Positions 1-11,008 of a DNA stretch of 64,000 bases are shown in pieces. The position numbers were made by a program, and so were the translations under genes. The DNA is from Paracamarosporium sp. OC-R06-R3 (Eukaryota; Ascomycota; Dothideomycetes; Pleosporales; Didymosphaeriaceae). The first letter of the stretch is position 1. Every line of letters begins with the position of its first letter. The notes below the pieces were generated by a model. The model was not told the origin of the DNA. It saw only the letters and a list, made by a program, of their open reading frames with translations, and did no database searches. The DNA is taken from contig JACVRA010000161.1 in NCBI GenBank assembly GCA_019828545.1, positions 372,001-436,000 on the forward strand, in the 5' to 3' direction.

Positions 1-1053
1 ATTTAATATGCAGGGAAGTGGCGTTGTCCCAGAGGGATGATTCGATCCATCTCAAATCTTTGTGCGCCCATGTCGTATCGCGCGACCACGCCGTATCGCG
101 TACAAGCGGCTGACATCCGACCTATTACTCTGCTGGGCGAGGAAAATAACGCGCCACCAACACGAAATCTAGGTTTGCAGCACGGCCGCGACGGCTGCCC
201 GAAAGTTAGTTCATGTAGAGTTACTTGAGCTCTCGCTGCTTTTTTCATCGTATATACGCATCTCCTAGGTGTTCTCTCATGCAAGTGAGATCAAAATAGT
301 CTTAGGTTTAGAGAAAGAAACGACGTGAGCATGGCAACCAAGGCGTTTCAGACCTGGGGTATTGAGTAACCTCGAGATTCTAGAACAGGCTCCCCTTGAC
401 TCGGGGTACAACCCAAATGTTGAATGGGCTAGGATGAGTTAGAGGAATCAACGCGAGCACAGGTTCTCTAGTCAGTCACGTGATCTGGATGCAATATGAA
501 CACATCAAAAGAGGTATACCGGGATGGATCTGCAATTGGTCCACGAAAACGCTAACATCGATTCTTTACTTGCACTCAACGTAGTTAACTCACATCGCAA
601 AACACTATAACTCGTATCAACTGTGACATGCACCCATAGATTCCTCAAGGTCACGTGAATCCCAATGTGCAGACTGCGCCCTGGTCATAGCTTGAATCGT
701 CTGTTACAATTGCTAAGTATCCCGTGGCTACTTTAAGAGCCAGAAATTCATGGTTTTGATTGTACGATGAGTTCTTCCTGGCTGAGCTGTGCGATGAGAG
801 CGAGATCGGCGCCAAGAGCACTAAACTACTTTTAGGGTTCCGTTCCTACGCAATTTTGAAGTTATTTGTCCTTTAGCCTCCACAACTCGTTCTCTCGAAT
901 TTTACAACGCACAATCTTTACTAAGTCACAAAGGTTACATACTGAACATACCTGTGGCCTTTGACAGAGGTTCTGACACTGATGAAAAGCTCTGAATAGC
1001 ACAAGAATTCCGAATTTTCTGACTCGATACTGTATCACCCGGACACGAGGACC
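1..1053. other. Intergenic stretch, no gene seen
   Basis: Only short unrelated open frames occur here, on both strands, with no recognisable motif and no plausible splice chain. The last part is presumably the upstream region of the F-box gene that starts at 1054. Confidence 0.5.
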
Positions 1054-2436
1054 ATGCTACAGCAGGAATCCCAAAATTGTATTACGAAGCTACCTGTAGA
1101 GCTTTTAGAGAAGATACTTCTCTACACCGTCGATGACGCCGTGGACTACTCCCAAAAGACTCGTGATGTCTGTTTTTATCCATGGGTACAGCAGGAGCGC
1201 CGTCGCCTCTTGGAGTCAGTGCGACTCGTCTGTCGTCGTTTCTACGAGAATGCATGGCGTGCCTACGCAGAAGTAGCGGCACGAACCATTTTCGACATCC
1301 GCTCCGAAGCAAGCATGCAAGCATTGAGTGCAATATCTTCTCATGATAAAATCCGTCCTTGGATTCGAAAGTTGAGGTTTGCCTTCCACACTGCGAAGAC
1401 GGATGTGAACAACGCACGGCGCGAACGAGCAGAGCAGGAAGCGGCGGAGTTGCTAGATGCGCGCTGGTCCAAGGTTTGGTCAGCGGGACTTATGCACGAT
1501 CAAGCTGATAAACTATTACCCCTCCAATCCGAACAGCAAGTTGCCGATGCAAATGATCTCATTCTTCTCGTTGCGCACGCTTTGCGGGGATTTGGATCGC
1601 TAGCAGAGGTACAATACTTTAGAATGCAAGACTTGCCTCCCCGTTGGACAAGGGTAATGAAAAGAGCGCGTACTGTCGGATGTTACGGATATTACGATGG
1701 CTACAAGTTCCAAATAGGGCTTGAAATCATATTGCGTGCGCTCGCAGAAGCGGACCAGAGCCCTGCATTCTTAGACCTAACAGTACTGATTAATCAGCAC
1801 CACGCTTTTCTGAGCACGACTCCGCTCCCCATGCTCCGCTGTGTCATGCGTAATGTGGGGAAACTTCATCTTCGGGGTTCTCACATGTATGAAGATTTTG
1901 TCGAAGAAGGAAAACGCCTGAATCAGGTTGTCTTATCACGATCCACATTTCCACTTCTCCAGGACTTGGTGGTGGAAATCGATGCATATCGGCTGGACAA
2001 ACACGCTGAAGATTTACCACATACTTCCCAGATCCCACGCCTTCGCATGCTCACCACAATCTTAGTTAGTGGCACCAATAAAGCCACGTTGGATTTCCTT
2101 TCCGGATACGGCGCCAACACTCAGAAGCTTATCATAGACGGTTACTATGAACCTTTGTCACCCTTACTTACATTCTTATCAACACGCAATCTTAACGTGG
2201 TCGAGCTCCGGTATGAGAAAAGCTTAGTTCGGGACCTTGCCTACCAAGGATTCATCAATATGGTCACAGGTTTAAACAAAGAAATGCTGAGACGAGCGGC
2301 CGTTGAGGTGGCAATTGAACCAAAACAGCTTGAGCTCCGGATATTGAGTCATCTCGAGAATCCGGAAGAACCTGACACGGCAACAAACTTTCGTTCAGAA
2401 GATTTGGATATTCAATTGGAGTGGCCGTTATACTAA
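1054..2436 (+). CDS. F-box domain protein, 460 aa
   Basis: A single uninterrupted frame of 460 residues. The N-terminus (about residues 12-60) has the F-box pattern: LPVELLEKILLY followed, after a charged insert, by LLESVRLVCRRFYENAW, the usual second helix of fungal F-box proteins. The rest is a long, mostly helical and leucine-containing region with no recognised repeat. Proteins of this type usually act as substrate adaptors of SCF ubiquitin ligases; the substrate is unknown. The start was chosen because the F-box begins about a dozen residues after this ATG and no closer in-frame ATG precedes it. It stands alone, with no obvious functional link to its neighbours. Fungal F-box proteins form a large, fast-evolving family, so orthology cannot be judged from sequence alone. 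Confidence 0.75.
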   Translation: MLQQESQNCITKLPVELLEKILLYTVDDAVDYSQKTRDVCFYPWVQQERRRLLESVRLVCRRFYENAWRAYAEVAARTIFDIRSEASMQALSAISSHDKIRPWIRKLRFAFHTAKTDVNNARRERAEQEAAELLDARWSKVWSAGLMHDQADKLLPLQSEQQVADANDLILLVAHALRGFGSLAEVQYFRMQDLPPRWTRVMKRARTVGCYGYYDGYKFQIGLEIILRALAEADQSPAFLDLTVLINQHHAFLSTTPLPMLRCVMRNVGKLHLRGSHMYEDFVEEGKRLNQVVLSRSTFPLLQDLVVEIDAYRLDKHAEDLPHTSQIPRLRMLTTILVSGTNKATLDFLSGYGANTQKLIIDGYYEPLSPLLTFLSTRNLNVVELRYEKSLVRDLAYQGFINMVTGLNKEMLRRAAVEVAIEPKQLELRILSHLENPEEPDTATNFRSEDLDIQLEWPLY

Positions 2437-3112
2437 GATTCAAAACCTTGAGACCCCCAACCTAAGCTGGAAGACGATAGCATATGGCAAGATGAAGATG
2501 GGAATACGGCAGAAAACCAACGAGTGAGAGACTGACTCAGAAGAATTTTAAAGTGAAAACAAAAATTACAAGAAAGAAATGACGATCGGGCAGAAAAGAC
2601 TAAAGTGAACACCTAGGCGAAAAACGAAAGTGAACTGGAAACTAGAGGCAAACTGGACAAGAACTCGAATACAACGGCAAAACAGGTGGGGGAGATAGAA
2701 ATCCCGCAAGAAATATTGAATTAGAGCCCGAGTTAGAAGAGGCCGGACAACCAGAAACCACAGGTGTGACAATGAAAAATCAGAAGACTGGCGTGAGACC
2801 TCCGTGGATGTATCCTGCAGGTTCTGAATCGTCTTTCCCCTTCAGAGAGATTTGACGTACAATAAGCCACATACAATATAACTAAAAACCGTGTCGGTCC
2901 TTCGAACGTTTGGTAGTCTTAGCCCTTGCCTGCTGATCATTAAGCGTGAGTTCCTTCGATGCACGGTCAGATCTCTACTAATATACCTGGGGGATCTTTT
3001 GCTTAATGTCATCTACTCAAGATTCCCAACATCTCGGTGAGTTTCTAGACAAGCACTGTATTTACACCCAAATTTCGTGCATCCATGCTCCTATCAGTAC
3101 CAGATCTAATTA
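2437..3112. other. Intergenic stretch between convergent genes
   Basis: About 675 bases separate the end of the F-box gene from the end of the regulator on the other strand. The first half is strikingly purine-rich (A and G) on the given strand. Short frames inside it look random. No gene is seen. Confidence 0.5.
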
Positions 3113-4783
3113 CTACCACTCTACAAACCTCTCCACCCACCGCAACCCATCCTTCCTTCGCTGCACACACTGCACTAGCATCTTCCTTTCAGGCGGACAA
3201 TGACACTTCCCTGTCAGCGTCGCCCGACTTTCCTCGGGTATCTTTCCATCTACCATTTCTTCCTCCTCTATATCGATAATGCACTTAGTTATCGCGATGA
3301 TCAGCAGTGGCTCCCACCACCCTTCCACGTGCCACTGCTTCAATATCTCTAGCCCTTGGTACCGCAACACGCGGTCGCGACATTTAAGCAGTAGCGTGAA
3401 TAAAGGCACGACAATACCAAGATCCAGCACGAAGAGCCCGGAGAAGTAGGACGTTGGGGACCCGGAGTTGCGGATCTTGACTATGTCGTGCGAGAGGCGG
3501 ATGATGGAACTGAAGTCTGCGAGGTGCTCGTCATATCCCATCTCATCGACGTAGAGCATACCCGCCAACATGACCTTGGCGTTGAGAGCCTGGATTTGCA
3601 GCATGGTAGCCGTGACGTACTCGCGCAGCGTGCTCTTGCTACTGCGTCGTATCTTCAGCAAAAGCGGCTCAAAGGCGACTATCCATCTGCACATCTCCGC
3701 GTAGAACTTGCTCTGTTCGGCTTCAAGCTCTTCGGTGACCTTAAAGCTGGCAGTGTGAATGTTAGTGCCGACGGTGGTGGTGACGCCGCCGGGCAGTTGA
3801 GTTTTAAACGGGCGGATTAGGGACGCAGGGTCGCTGTGTTTCCAGGTGGTGGGGATGAAGTGACAGCAGCGCCGCATGACGACGTGCCAGTAGCGCTTTG
3901 CTTCGTCTAGATTGGTGAAGACGAGGGGCATCGATGCTGCGATTGCGGCATCTTCGTTGAGAAGCGTCACATGCGACTCCTCAGTACGTTCGTCGTTGAT
4001 AGTCGATATCGTGATATCAAGATTGCGGAACGCATCTGCAATGTCATCTTCCACTTGTGAAGGGCGGTTCGCGAATTGATGGTATATGCGTAGGCCATGT
4101 TGGGCATGCGTCACGGCCTTATAGCGGTCTCCACTGTGGGATTCGAAGCATACAATTAGCAAGCATGCGATGAGCGCATCACGCGGTCCAGACCCGGTGT
4201 CAATCGCATGTTGTATCCTCTTTATCGCTTTACCATATTTTTGATACGCAAATTGTCGTTGCAACGTCGCCAGTTCCTCAGCATTCTCGCCAGCGATCGA
4301 CGAAGTACGAAGCGACTTGTGAAGCGCACCAATAGCGACAACAGCATCTCGGATGAAAGCTTCATGGTGGCATCCTTGCAGCATGAGACGGTTCCACACG
4401 GACCAATCCCATGCGCTTTGAAATCCAGTTGTCGTTTCCTCGTGAAAGAACCGGAGATACTGGTTTTCCACGTCCGTCTCGCCAGGTAGGGTAGCGGTCG
4501 GTCGAACGATCGTCAGGCTCAATATATCTTCTTGTTTTGGGAGCAGTACCCGCTCTGGTTTTCTTCCATTGCTCGCTATTTGAGTTGGATTTATTTTTTT
4601 GGGTGCAACCGGGGTATAGTCGCATTGGAGCCGCGATTTGATGCAACGCATACACTGCGGATGCACCTCGTCACATTTGATTCTCCTTTGCCTGCATGTG
4701 GCGCAACCCTTCTTCGATCTTTGGTGGCTTGCGCGTTTTGGGAATGGCATAGCTGGAAGAGGTGAATACGCAGGTGGAGACAC
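3113..4783 (-). CDS. Zn2Cys6 transcription factor with fungal-specific regulatory domain, 556 aa
   Basis: An intronless frame. Residues about 26-54 form a complete binuclear zinc cluster: CATC, six residues, C, then C, MRC and a last C after IKSRLQ. This is the C-x2-C-x6-C-x6-C-x2-C-x6-C spacing of Gal4-type DNA-binding domains, preceded by basic residues (SKKGCATCRQRR). The remaining ~450 residues resemble the fungal_trans_2/DUF3468 class, with an early FFHEET...FQSAWDW segment and helical C-terminal text. Such proteins are nuclear regulators of metabolic or secondary-metabolite genes. The gene is divergent from the P450 at 5146, with about 360 bases between the two starts, so it may regulate that P450. 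That link is inference from position only. Confidence 0.88.
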   Translation of the reverse strand: MSPPAYSPLPAMPFPKRASHQRSKKGCATCRQRRIKCDEVHPQCMRCIKSRLQCDYTPVAPKKINPTQIASNGRKPERVLLPKQEDILSLTIVRPTATLPGETDVENQYLRFFHEETTTGFQSAWDWSVWNRLMLQGCHHEAFIRDAVVAIGALHKSLRTSSIAGENAEELATLQRQFAYQKYGKAIKRIQHAIDTGSGPRDALIACLLIVCFESHSGDRYKAVTHAQHGLRIYHQFANRPSQVEDDIADAFRNLDITISTINDERTEESHVTLLNEDAAIAASMPLVFTNLDEAKRYWHVVMRRCCHFIPTTWKHSDPASLIRPFKTQLPGGVTTTVGTNIHTASFKVTEELEAEQSKFYAEMCRWIVAFEPLLLKIRRSSKSTLREYVTATMLQIQALNAKVMLAGMLYVDEMGYDEHLADFSSIIRLSHDIVKIRNSGSPTSYFSGLFVLDLGIVVPLFTLLLKCRDRVLRYQGLEILKQWHVEGWWEPLLIIAITKCIIDIEEEEMVDGKIPEESRATLTGKCHCPPERKMLVQCVQRRKDGLRWVERFVEW

Positions 4784-5145
4784 GAGAGCGTTCGCTTGCT
4801 AAGGATGTGGGAAGCTTGTGTAACACGTAAGACGATGGTCGTCAGTTTGGCGAATAGGAGCTACCGGACGGCTAACCTCGCCAACGTGGTCCAATCAGCT
4901 TGACGCTGTCTCCGTGTTATCACGTGACCTTTCCGTGCGCACGAGCTTCAGATGGCAATCAATGACTTAGTCATGGTCTCAGAGCATAGACACTACACAA
5001 GATAGAGTAAGCTGTATCATTTCCCGTTCTTCAGGCTGTGCAGCTAGTGTTGTTCAGCCAGTATAAACACGTAGTTTGGCATGTCAGTCGCTGGAAAATT
5101 AACATTCTATAGCATTCTATTCTAAAAACAAGACATTGTTGCAAC
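4784..5145. promoter_or_regulatory. Shared divergent promoter region of regulator and P450
   Basis: The 362 bases between two divergent start codons (regulator on the minus strand, P450 on the plus strand) must hold both 5' regions. A CACGTGA-type E-box (tatcacgtgacc) lies at about 4918-4928. No further site could be assigned with confidence. Confidence 0.45.
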
Positions 5146-6783
5146 ATGAATATCATACTTTCTTTGCTTGGAGCGTCACTCTCTTATGTGCTTTTCCTTA
5201 TATATCACCGCCTCTACCTCTCCCCCATATCCCACTTCCCCGGCCCAAAGCTTGCTGCCGCAACGTACTTATATGAATTCTACTACGACATCATTCTCGG
5301 TGGAAAATACATATGGAAGGTCAAAGAAATGCATGAGAAGTATGGACCGGTGGTCCGAATCAACCCAGGAGGGCTTCACGTCGCCGATCCCACCTTCTGG
5401 GACGTCATGTACACCCATAGCACGGAGCGCAACAGGAGGATCAAATGGATTTGGGAGGCATGGGGTATCGGCATTCCAGCAAGCATGTTGGCAACAGTAC
5501 CGCATGATCTACACAAGATACGAAGAGCGTCCATCAACCCATTCTTTTCCAAGCAGAATGTGCGGAAGCTCGAGCCGGGCATCGAGGAACGGGTCCAGGC
5601 TTTGGTGAAAAGATTCAAATCGTGTGGAGATGAGGGAGAGATTATACAAATGGAGTATGCGTATTCGGCATTCACCAATGGTATGTGACTGGAAGGCGTT
5701 GTTGGTAGGCTTCTGTTAATTGTACGCAGATGTGGTGATGCAGTACTGCTTTGATCGATCAGACCACCATATTGAAGCGCCGGAATTTGATCCTTCGTAC
5801 CACAAAACATCGTTCGGTGCCGGCAAAGCAATCTCGCTGCTGAAGCATCTACCTTGGCTTTTGACGTTCATGTTGGCCCTACCAGAATCTGTCGCTATGA
5901 AGATGGGCGATGAGGTCTCCGCGAACATCAAGTTGAAGAGGGTAAGCATGACTATCCTTCAAAGATTAGCCCAAAATGTCGTTACTGATCAGGATGTGAG
6001 CAGGAACGAATTGAGCAAATTGAAGACGTCAAAAAGAGTGGTTTCGATAAAGCGGACGAAGAACACAAGACCATCTTTCACACCCTGCTACAAAGTGAGC
6101 TCCCCACAAAGGAAAAGGAAACCGCACGGCTAGCTGAAGAGGCTGTGCTCCTAGTCGGGGCGGGAACGCATACCACGTCTTGGATCCTCACAGTCATCAC
6201 CTTCTACCTTCTTTCGAATCCTTCCTTATTGCGCAAGCTCCGCGAAGAGCTCCGCACAGTACTACCGGAAGTAGATAGCCATGCATCGCTAATGGAACTA
6301 GAGAAGCTTCCATTCTTGACTGCTGTGCTAAAGGAAGGCTTGAGGCTGGGCCATGGTGCCTCTAATAGAAGCTCCCGTATCGCACCAGACACATCGCTGA
6401 AATGCAGAAACTGGACGATACCAGCTGGCACCCCCGTCAGCATGACTGCTCCACTTACACACTTGGATGAATCGATCTTTCCTGATCCGCACACATTCGA
6501 ACCCCGTCGCTGGCTGGATGCATCGCATCTCGATAAGTACATTGTCGCATTCTCGAAAGGGTCGCGAGGCTGCGTAGGCATGAACTTGGCGTGGGCAGAG
6601 CTGTATATGTGCACAGCAGGGGTATTTCACCGCTTTGGCTCGAAAGAAGCGAGGGCGCCGGGTGATCTGGGGTATCTGGAACTATTTGAGACGGACGTAA
6701 ATGACGTGGAGATGGCGAGCGATATGTTTTTCCCAGTAGCGAAGGCAGATTCGAAGGGAGTGCGGGTGAAGATATTGACTTGA
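5146..6783 (+). CDS. Cytochrome P450 monooxygenase, three exons, 508 aa
   Basis: Exons 5146-5680, 5730-5941 and 6004-6783 join in frame through two short GT-AG introns (49 and 62 nt). The product has an N-terminal membrane anchor (about residues 3-20) followed by the proline-containing hinge HFPGPK. The I-helix oxygen-binding motif GAGTHTT is at about 301-307, the K-helix ExxR as KEGLR at 360-363, and the heme loop FSKGSRGCVG has its thiolate ligand near Cys439. All key residues are intact, so it should be an active microsomal monooxygenase. The overall look is that of fungal secondary-metabolism P450s such as the trichodiene oxygenase-like/CYP58-65 groups; the subfamily is my guess. The substrate is unknown. 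The divergent Zn2Cys6 gene at 4783 is the only pathway-like neighbour. Confidence 0.9.
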
Positions 6784-7372
6784 GGGGACTCTGGCTGTAT
6801 TTTTAGATACCTGTTGTAGCCCATAACTTATACGTTAGAACAACGAGTAATTTACAGCAAGCGATGGTCTTCCATGGTCATTTGCGCATCGTGACATGGC
6901 TCCGAGAGAGGGAGTTCAACTCTATGTTCTGGCTCTACTTTCTGGCCTACCAAACAACTTGTGGATCCTTAGTTCATCTCGACAGACAGACAGCCTGTTG
7001 GGGATAAAGTAGCCGAGATAAGTCACTAGTCCATCGGACCTGGATCGAAGGAGTTGTGGTGGAGCATGGTGGTGAGCACTGACTTAGCGTGCTCGGAAAA
7101 GCTTGGGACCGAAGCCCCGCCAGTGGAGCCGGCGCGTCTCACATGCCACTGTCTTCATACACCTTACGCTGAGAATAGCTGCGTACACTCAGCACCATGG
7201 GCGATCGCCTAGTAGCCTCGCACTTGTTCACAACAATGGGCGCACTACCGCTTGGCCGATGCGCGGTGGATCCGTTCCAAACTTCATACTCACGTTTCAC
7301 TTGCTTCAACGAACTGACAACGCGTATGTATAACATACTCCAACAACCGCAGGTTTAGACGCCCGGTAGATA
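6784..7372. other. Intergenic stretch, no gene seen
   Basis: About 590 bases between the P450 and the DUF7053-like gene, holding the 3' region of the former and the promoter of the latter. Only short frames without motif content are present. Confidence 0.45.
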
Positions 7373-8089
7373 GTGAACACGTCGCCCTTCACGCACACAA
7401 ACGGACCGATGCCGCTCGCAAAACACAACTACCACGTCGCCGCCGCCATACCGTCCCATCTACCCCCAGATGACTTCCTCGCTGCTCTCCACGACCACAC
7501 CACATGCCTCACCCTCCAAGCCCTAACCACCAGCCACGAGAAACTCCCCGCGACCGACCCCACCACCCTCAGAGACACCTTCTGGTACCCCACCGACAAA
7601 TACCCCACCTCCGCATACCACGTCACAGAAACCATCACATTCCTCCCCTGGTTCTCCTGGGCAAAGTACGAGCTCACGTTCCCCGTATGTTTCCAGAATA
7701 CGCCGAACGGGCTGAAGACGCGCGCGGATACAGGCGGGGTAGTGCTCAGGGCGGAATACCGCGTTCTGGAGGGAAGTGATATAAAAGGTGTGGTTGAGGG
7801 GGAGGGAGAGGGGCTCGGTGAGGTCGGTTGGGTGCTCGTTGAGGATGTAGAGGTTGTGTGTGCGTGGTGGATGATGCCGCTTGTAAGGAGTAAGATGGAG
7901 GAGGCGCATAGGGATATTTGTCGGAAGGTGGTGGAGAAGGTTGGGAGGGAAAAAGAGAGGGTGGATGCTGATGGGGTGGCCGCCAGGGGGGAGGAAATTG
8001 CTGAGTTGCCGGCGGGTGAGTCGCGTGTAGAGGATGGTGCGGACGAGTCGATACAGGAGCGGGTGTCAGATAAGATAATGTATGCGTAG
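7373..8089 (+). CDS. DUF7053-like conserved fungal protein, 238 aa
   Basis: One frame of 238 residues. The first ~180 residues resemble the fungal DUF7053 family as I know it: an early LHDHTTCLTLQAL helix, a TDKYP...YHVTETITFLP segment, a YELTFPVCFQNTPNGLKTR strand pair, and a late VLVEDVEVVCAWWMM...VRSKMEEAH motif before a charged tail. The fold is thought to resemble small polyketide-cyclase/START-like proteins, with no known activity. The acidic and glycine-rich stretch EGEGEGLGEVG interrupts the domain, and the last ~50 residues are low complexity. Codon use shifts from C-rich in the first half to G-rich in the second. There is no functional link to its neighbours. Confidence 0.65.
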   Translation: MNTSPFTHTNGPMPLAKHNYHVAAAIPSHLPPDDFLAALHDHTTCLTLQALTTSHEKLPATDPTTLRDTFWYPTDKYPTSAYHVTETITFLPWFSWAKYELTFPVCFQNTPNGLKTRADTGGVVLRAEYRVLEGSDIKGVVEGEGEGLGEVGWVLVEDVEVVCAWWMMPLVRSKMEEAHRDICRKVVEKVGREKERVDADGVAARGEEIAELPAGESRVEDGADESIQERVSDKIMYA

Positions 8090-8300
8090 GGCTGTGGGTT
8101 TAGGGTGTGAAGCTCCGTGTAGATGTGGGTTTGTATGATAACTGTGGTGGATAATACTTGCTAATTTGATAGACACCCTGGATAGGACTCACATCGTTGA
8201 GATGGCCACGTTGCGCCTATTATGTATTCCTTGTGCCAGTCTCTTTCTGCCTTGTATCGTCTTGCTCTGCCTTGATAGTTCCATTTTTCGGTTCGTATTT

Positions 8301-9360
8301 TCACTTGATGGATCTGCTGTTATTGTCTTCCACATCGGTGAACACATCCCGCAAACGTACGATCTCCTCTCCAGAAAGACCTCCTTCTTCCTTGAAGTAG
8401 CCCTCCGGACTGCTCCATTTCCTCTCCACCTCGACAACGAGCGCCTCCATACTCTCTTTACGCGCTCCGACCATCCGCTCGCACTTCTTCCTAGCTTCTT
8501 CAGCTCCATACTCTTGGAAAGCACCTTTCTTCAACAGTCGCTCCACGTTGATATGCCTCGTTGGCGCGAGTCCTTGCTCAGAAAGCGTATACTCGTGTGC
8601 AACGATATCCGGGGCAACACCCAAGAGGAGCAAAAGCAGAGATATGAAAACGCCCGTTCGATTATTGCCAGTCGTACAGTGCATGAAGACAGCGGGCGGT
8701 GGCGAAGATGCCTCAGCAGAAGAGAGTACATGCGTAAGGACGGTTCGAAACATCGGGGCGCCTGCGACGAGTATCTCGACGAACGCCGTTACGATTCCCT
8801 ACGGCGTTCAATTAATCTTTCTTCCTAGACCAAAAAAAGTAGTTGCTCACATCAGTCCCCTCCCCCGCATATAGCTCGTACCTCTTCCTCACCGCCTCCT
8901 CCGTATACTGCTCCTCAGCAAACACGGGCGTCCATATCCTCTCAACTCCAGATATCTCCTTGTATCCGCCCGTCTTTTCGATCTGTTGCTTGCTTCGTAG
9001 GTCAAAATCTGTCTTGATTCCTAGCTGCCGCAGCTTCTCTTCTCCCTCTGGGGTGATGCGGTTGGTGTCTGATCCACGGAAGAGGATGCCTGGACGTACG
9101 CGGCGCGGCGGGTCATTTGGAGGGGAGGCAACGGGCCAGCCGCCGATATCGCGGAAGTTTGAAAGGCCGGGGATGGCGTAGAAGGGCAGGAAGTCTGGGT
9201 GTGAGGGTTTGGTGGATGTCTCTGTGGATTGCGGGGGAGCTATTGAGGCGGGCTTGACTGATAGCATCGTGGGTGAGAGCGCCTTGGGGAACGCGAAGCT
9301 ACCGCATGGTGAAGAACTGAAGAGAGCTTCGGAATTCAAGACCAACTGTGAGATAGACAA
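8301..9360 (-). CDS. Tyrosine/serine protein phosphatase family protein, two exons, 335 aa
   Basis: Exon 1 runs 9360-8851 and exon 2 runs 8798-8301, joined through a 52-nt GTGAGC...TAG intron in phase 0. Without splicing the frame stops shortly after the junction. Residues about 65-80 carry the family hallmark SNFRDIGGW, followed by RPGILFRGSD and LGIKTDFDLRS. The catalytic P-loop HCTTGNNRTG is at about 210-219, with nucleophile Cys211 and Arg217. This is the Tyr_phosphatase3 (YwqE/LipA-like, Siw14-related) type of fungal phosphatase, probably acting on phosphotyrosine, phosphoinositide or inositol pyrophosphate. The substrate cannot be read from the sequence. The first ~60 residues are poorly conserved, so an internal start at the later Met (PTMLSVK) is possible. 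A long frame on the opposite strand here is an antisense shadow. Confidence 0.85.
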
Positions 9361-10166
9361 GTAATGAGTTTATTGATTTATGAGGAAGAGTAACTCGGTA
9401 GACGCGGGGTTCTTCGTGGAGACCCCACGTTAGTACCACGTTGTCTCGTTCCCCTGCTAGCGCTATGCATGATGCTAGATATAATATCCTTGTTACGTCA
9501 CTGTTGCCAGGATACCGTGCGAGGTTACTAATTCCCCGTATTAGAGCATTCATTGCATTGAGCTCGGAAGCGTTGAAAATAACCCCCTCCATTGTGTGCT
9601 CCCGCATTCGTATGGTCATCCAAGCGCACGATTGCAGAAACACAACGGAGTCTAGCTGTTCATTCATAGATTATGTAATTGTCGCTCTCCTAGAATAGCC
9701 CAAATTCGACTTGAACAAAGTGCAATATATAGGTTTCCCCTGTCCCGATGATTCATAGAGATACACTTCTTCAGCCACCATGTTCCTGCTACAGCTTCAC
9801 AATAGGTGCCGCTTCCCGGATAGGTTCATGAGGCGCGTTGAACCCATTTTCTTGGCCTTAAACGGCTCAACTGCCAGATCACCACGGAAGCAAGAGTGTG
9901 GCCACAAACTCCTCATTGCACATTTAGGCCCTGAGTCATTTAGTAGCAACACCTGTCTAAAGTTGACTGATGGCGCCTTTTAATCAGTCGTTTTGGACAG
10001 GTTACTGAAACATATTGGAAAACAGCGCTTCTTTCTTTCACTATTCATTGCCCATTGTGGATAGGGGCTCCGTGCTCACAGATATATTTCCCTCTTATGC
10101 TATACCTCTTCGCAATACGGGCAGTCACATCACTTCTTTTCTCAATCTCAACTTTCTCATAACGCA
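9361..10166. other. Intergenic stretch, no gene seen
   Basis: About 800 bases between the divergent phosphatase and RING genes. It contains the upstream regions of both and several short frames with no motif. Confidence 0.45.
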
Positions 10167-11008
10167 ATGGCGCTACTAACCCCACACCGCTCATTCTCCG
10201 AGTTCATGGAGTTTCGAGAGCGGCTCCGAACACTCTCTAATGAAAACGATATGTTTTCCCGCAACAATGTAGCGTCATCGAGCTATGGAGGCAATCTCCG
10301 CGTCGAAATTTCTGCGCCATCCCTACCATTGTATAACACCGGATGCGGCATCTGCTTGGAAGAGTTCGGAGGTGCATCATTCAACGCGACTCTGAACCAT
10401 GGCATCCAGGCAATCCGGGTTGCTTGCGGGCATGTCTTTCATAATCACTGCCTTCTTCGTTGGTTCAAGGGGACTGAAGACATGGTCTTTGGACCGAACA
10501 AATGCCCAATGTGCAACACGAAGCTCTTCCTTGGGGATTCCACGTGGTCTGAGCGTCTACGCGTCGCGGTGCCGGATATGGATGGTTGCTGCAAGCAGAT
10601 TCTTCTGCCAGAAGTGAGTACTAAGATTTATAAACTATTGTATGAGTGCGTGCTGATCTTTCTTAGACTGAGCAATATACCTACAGCGAGCAGGATAGTT
10701 ACATCCGGTTTAGTTCACACCATCGCAGGATCTCAGCTGAGTCAGCTGCAGCAGGAGCGCCCAGTCCTTCACAACCGTCAGATGTTTGGGAAACGTTATT
10801 TGCTGCATCAGAGCGGTGTCATCAACGAGCGCTCGGTCCTTCACAGCTGTCTGGTTTGTTGGATGCAGGATTTGCTACATCCGAGCAGTTTGTTCTAGAC
10901 GCTTTCAGTCCTCCACAACCGTCAAATCCTCGGGGAGCGTCAGCCACTGTACGGGAGAGGTTTCGCTCACGAGCGCCACGCCCTCCACCAGCCTCACGCC
11001 CTTCCTAA
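10167..11008 (+). CDS. RING-H2 finger protein, two exons, 262 aa
   Basis: Exon 1 is 10167-10613 and exon 2 is 10667-11008. The 53-nt GTGAGT...TTAG intron is in phase 0, and the downstream frame then stays open to a TAA, which supports the splice; a track that reads through the intron gives a wrong C-terminus. Residues about 59-117 form a RING-H2: CGIC, a long first loop, then ACGHVFHNHC, and KCPMC as the last pair. The likely role is an E3 ubiquitin ligase. The second exon encodes a Ser/Gln/Pro-rich tail with a loose internal repeat (PSPSQPSD, GPSQLSG, SPPQPSN), probably disordered. Substrate and location are unknown; there is no membrane segment. Confidence 0.82.

Noticed and set aside
8166..8828. 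220-aa open frame on the plus strand
   Set aside because: It is antisense to the second exon of the phosphatase gene, which has the HCxxGxxRTG P-loop. The plus-strand product has no motif.
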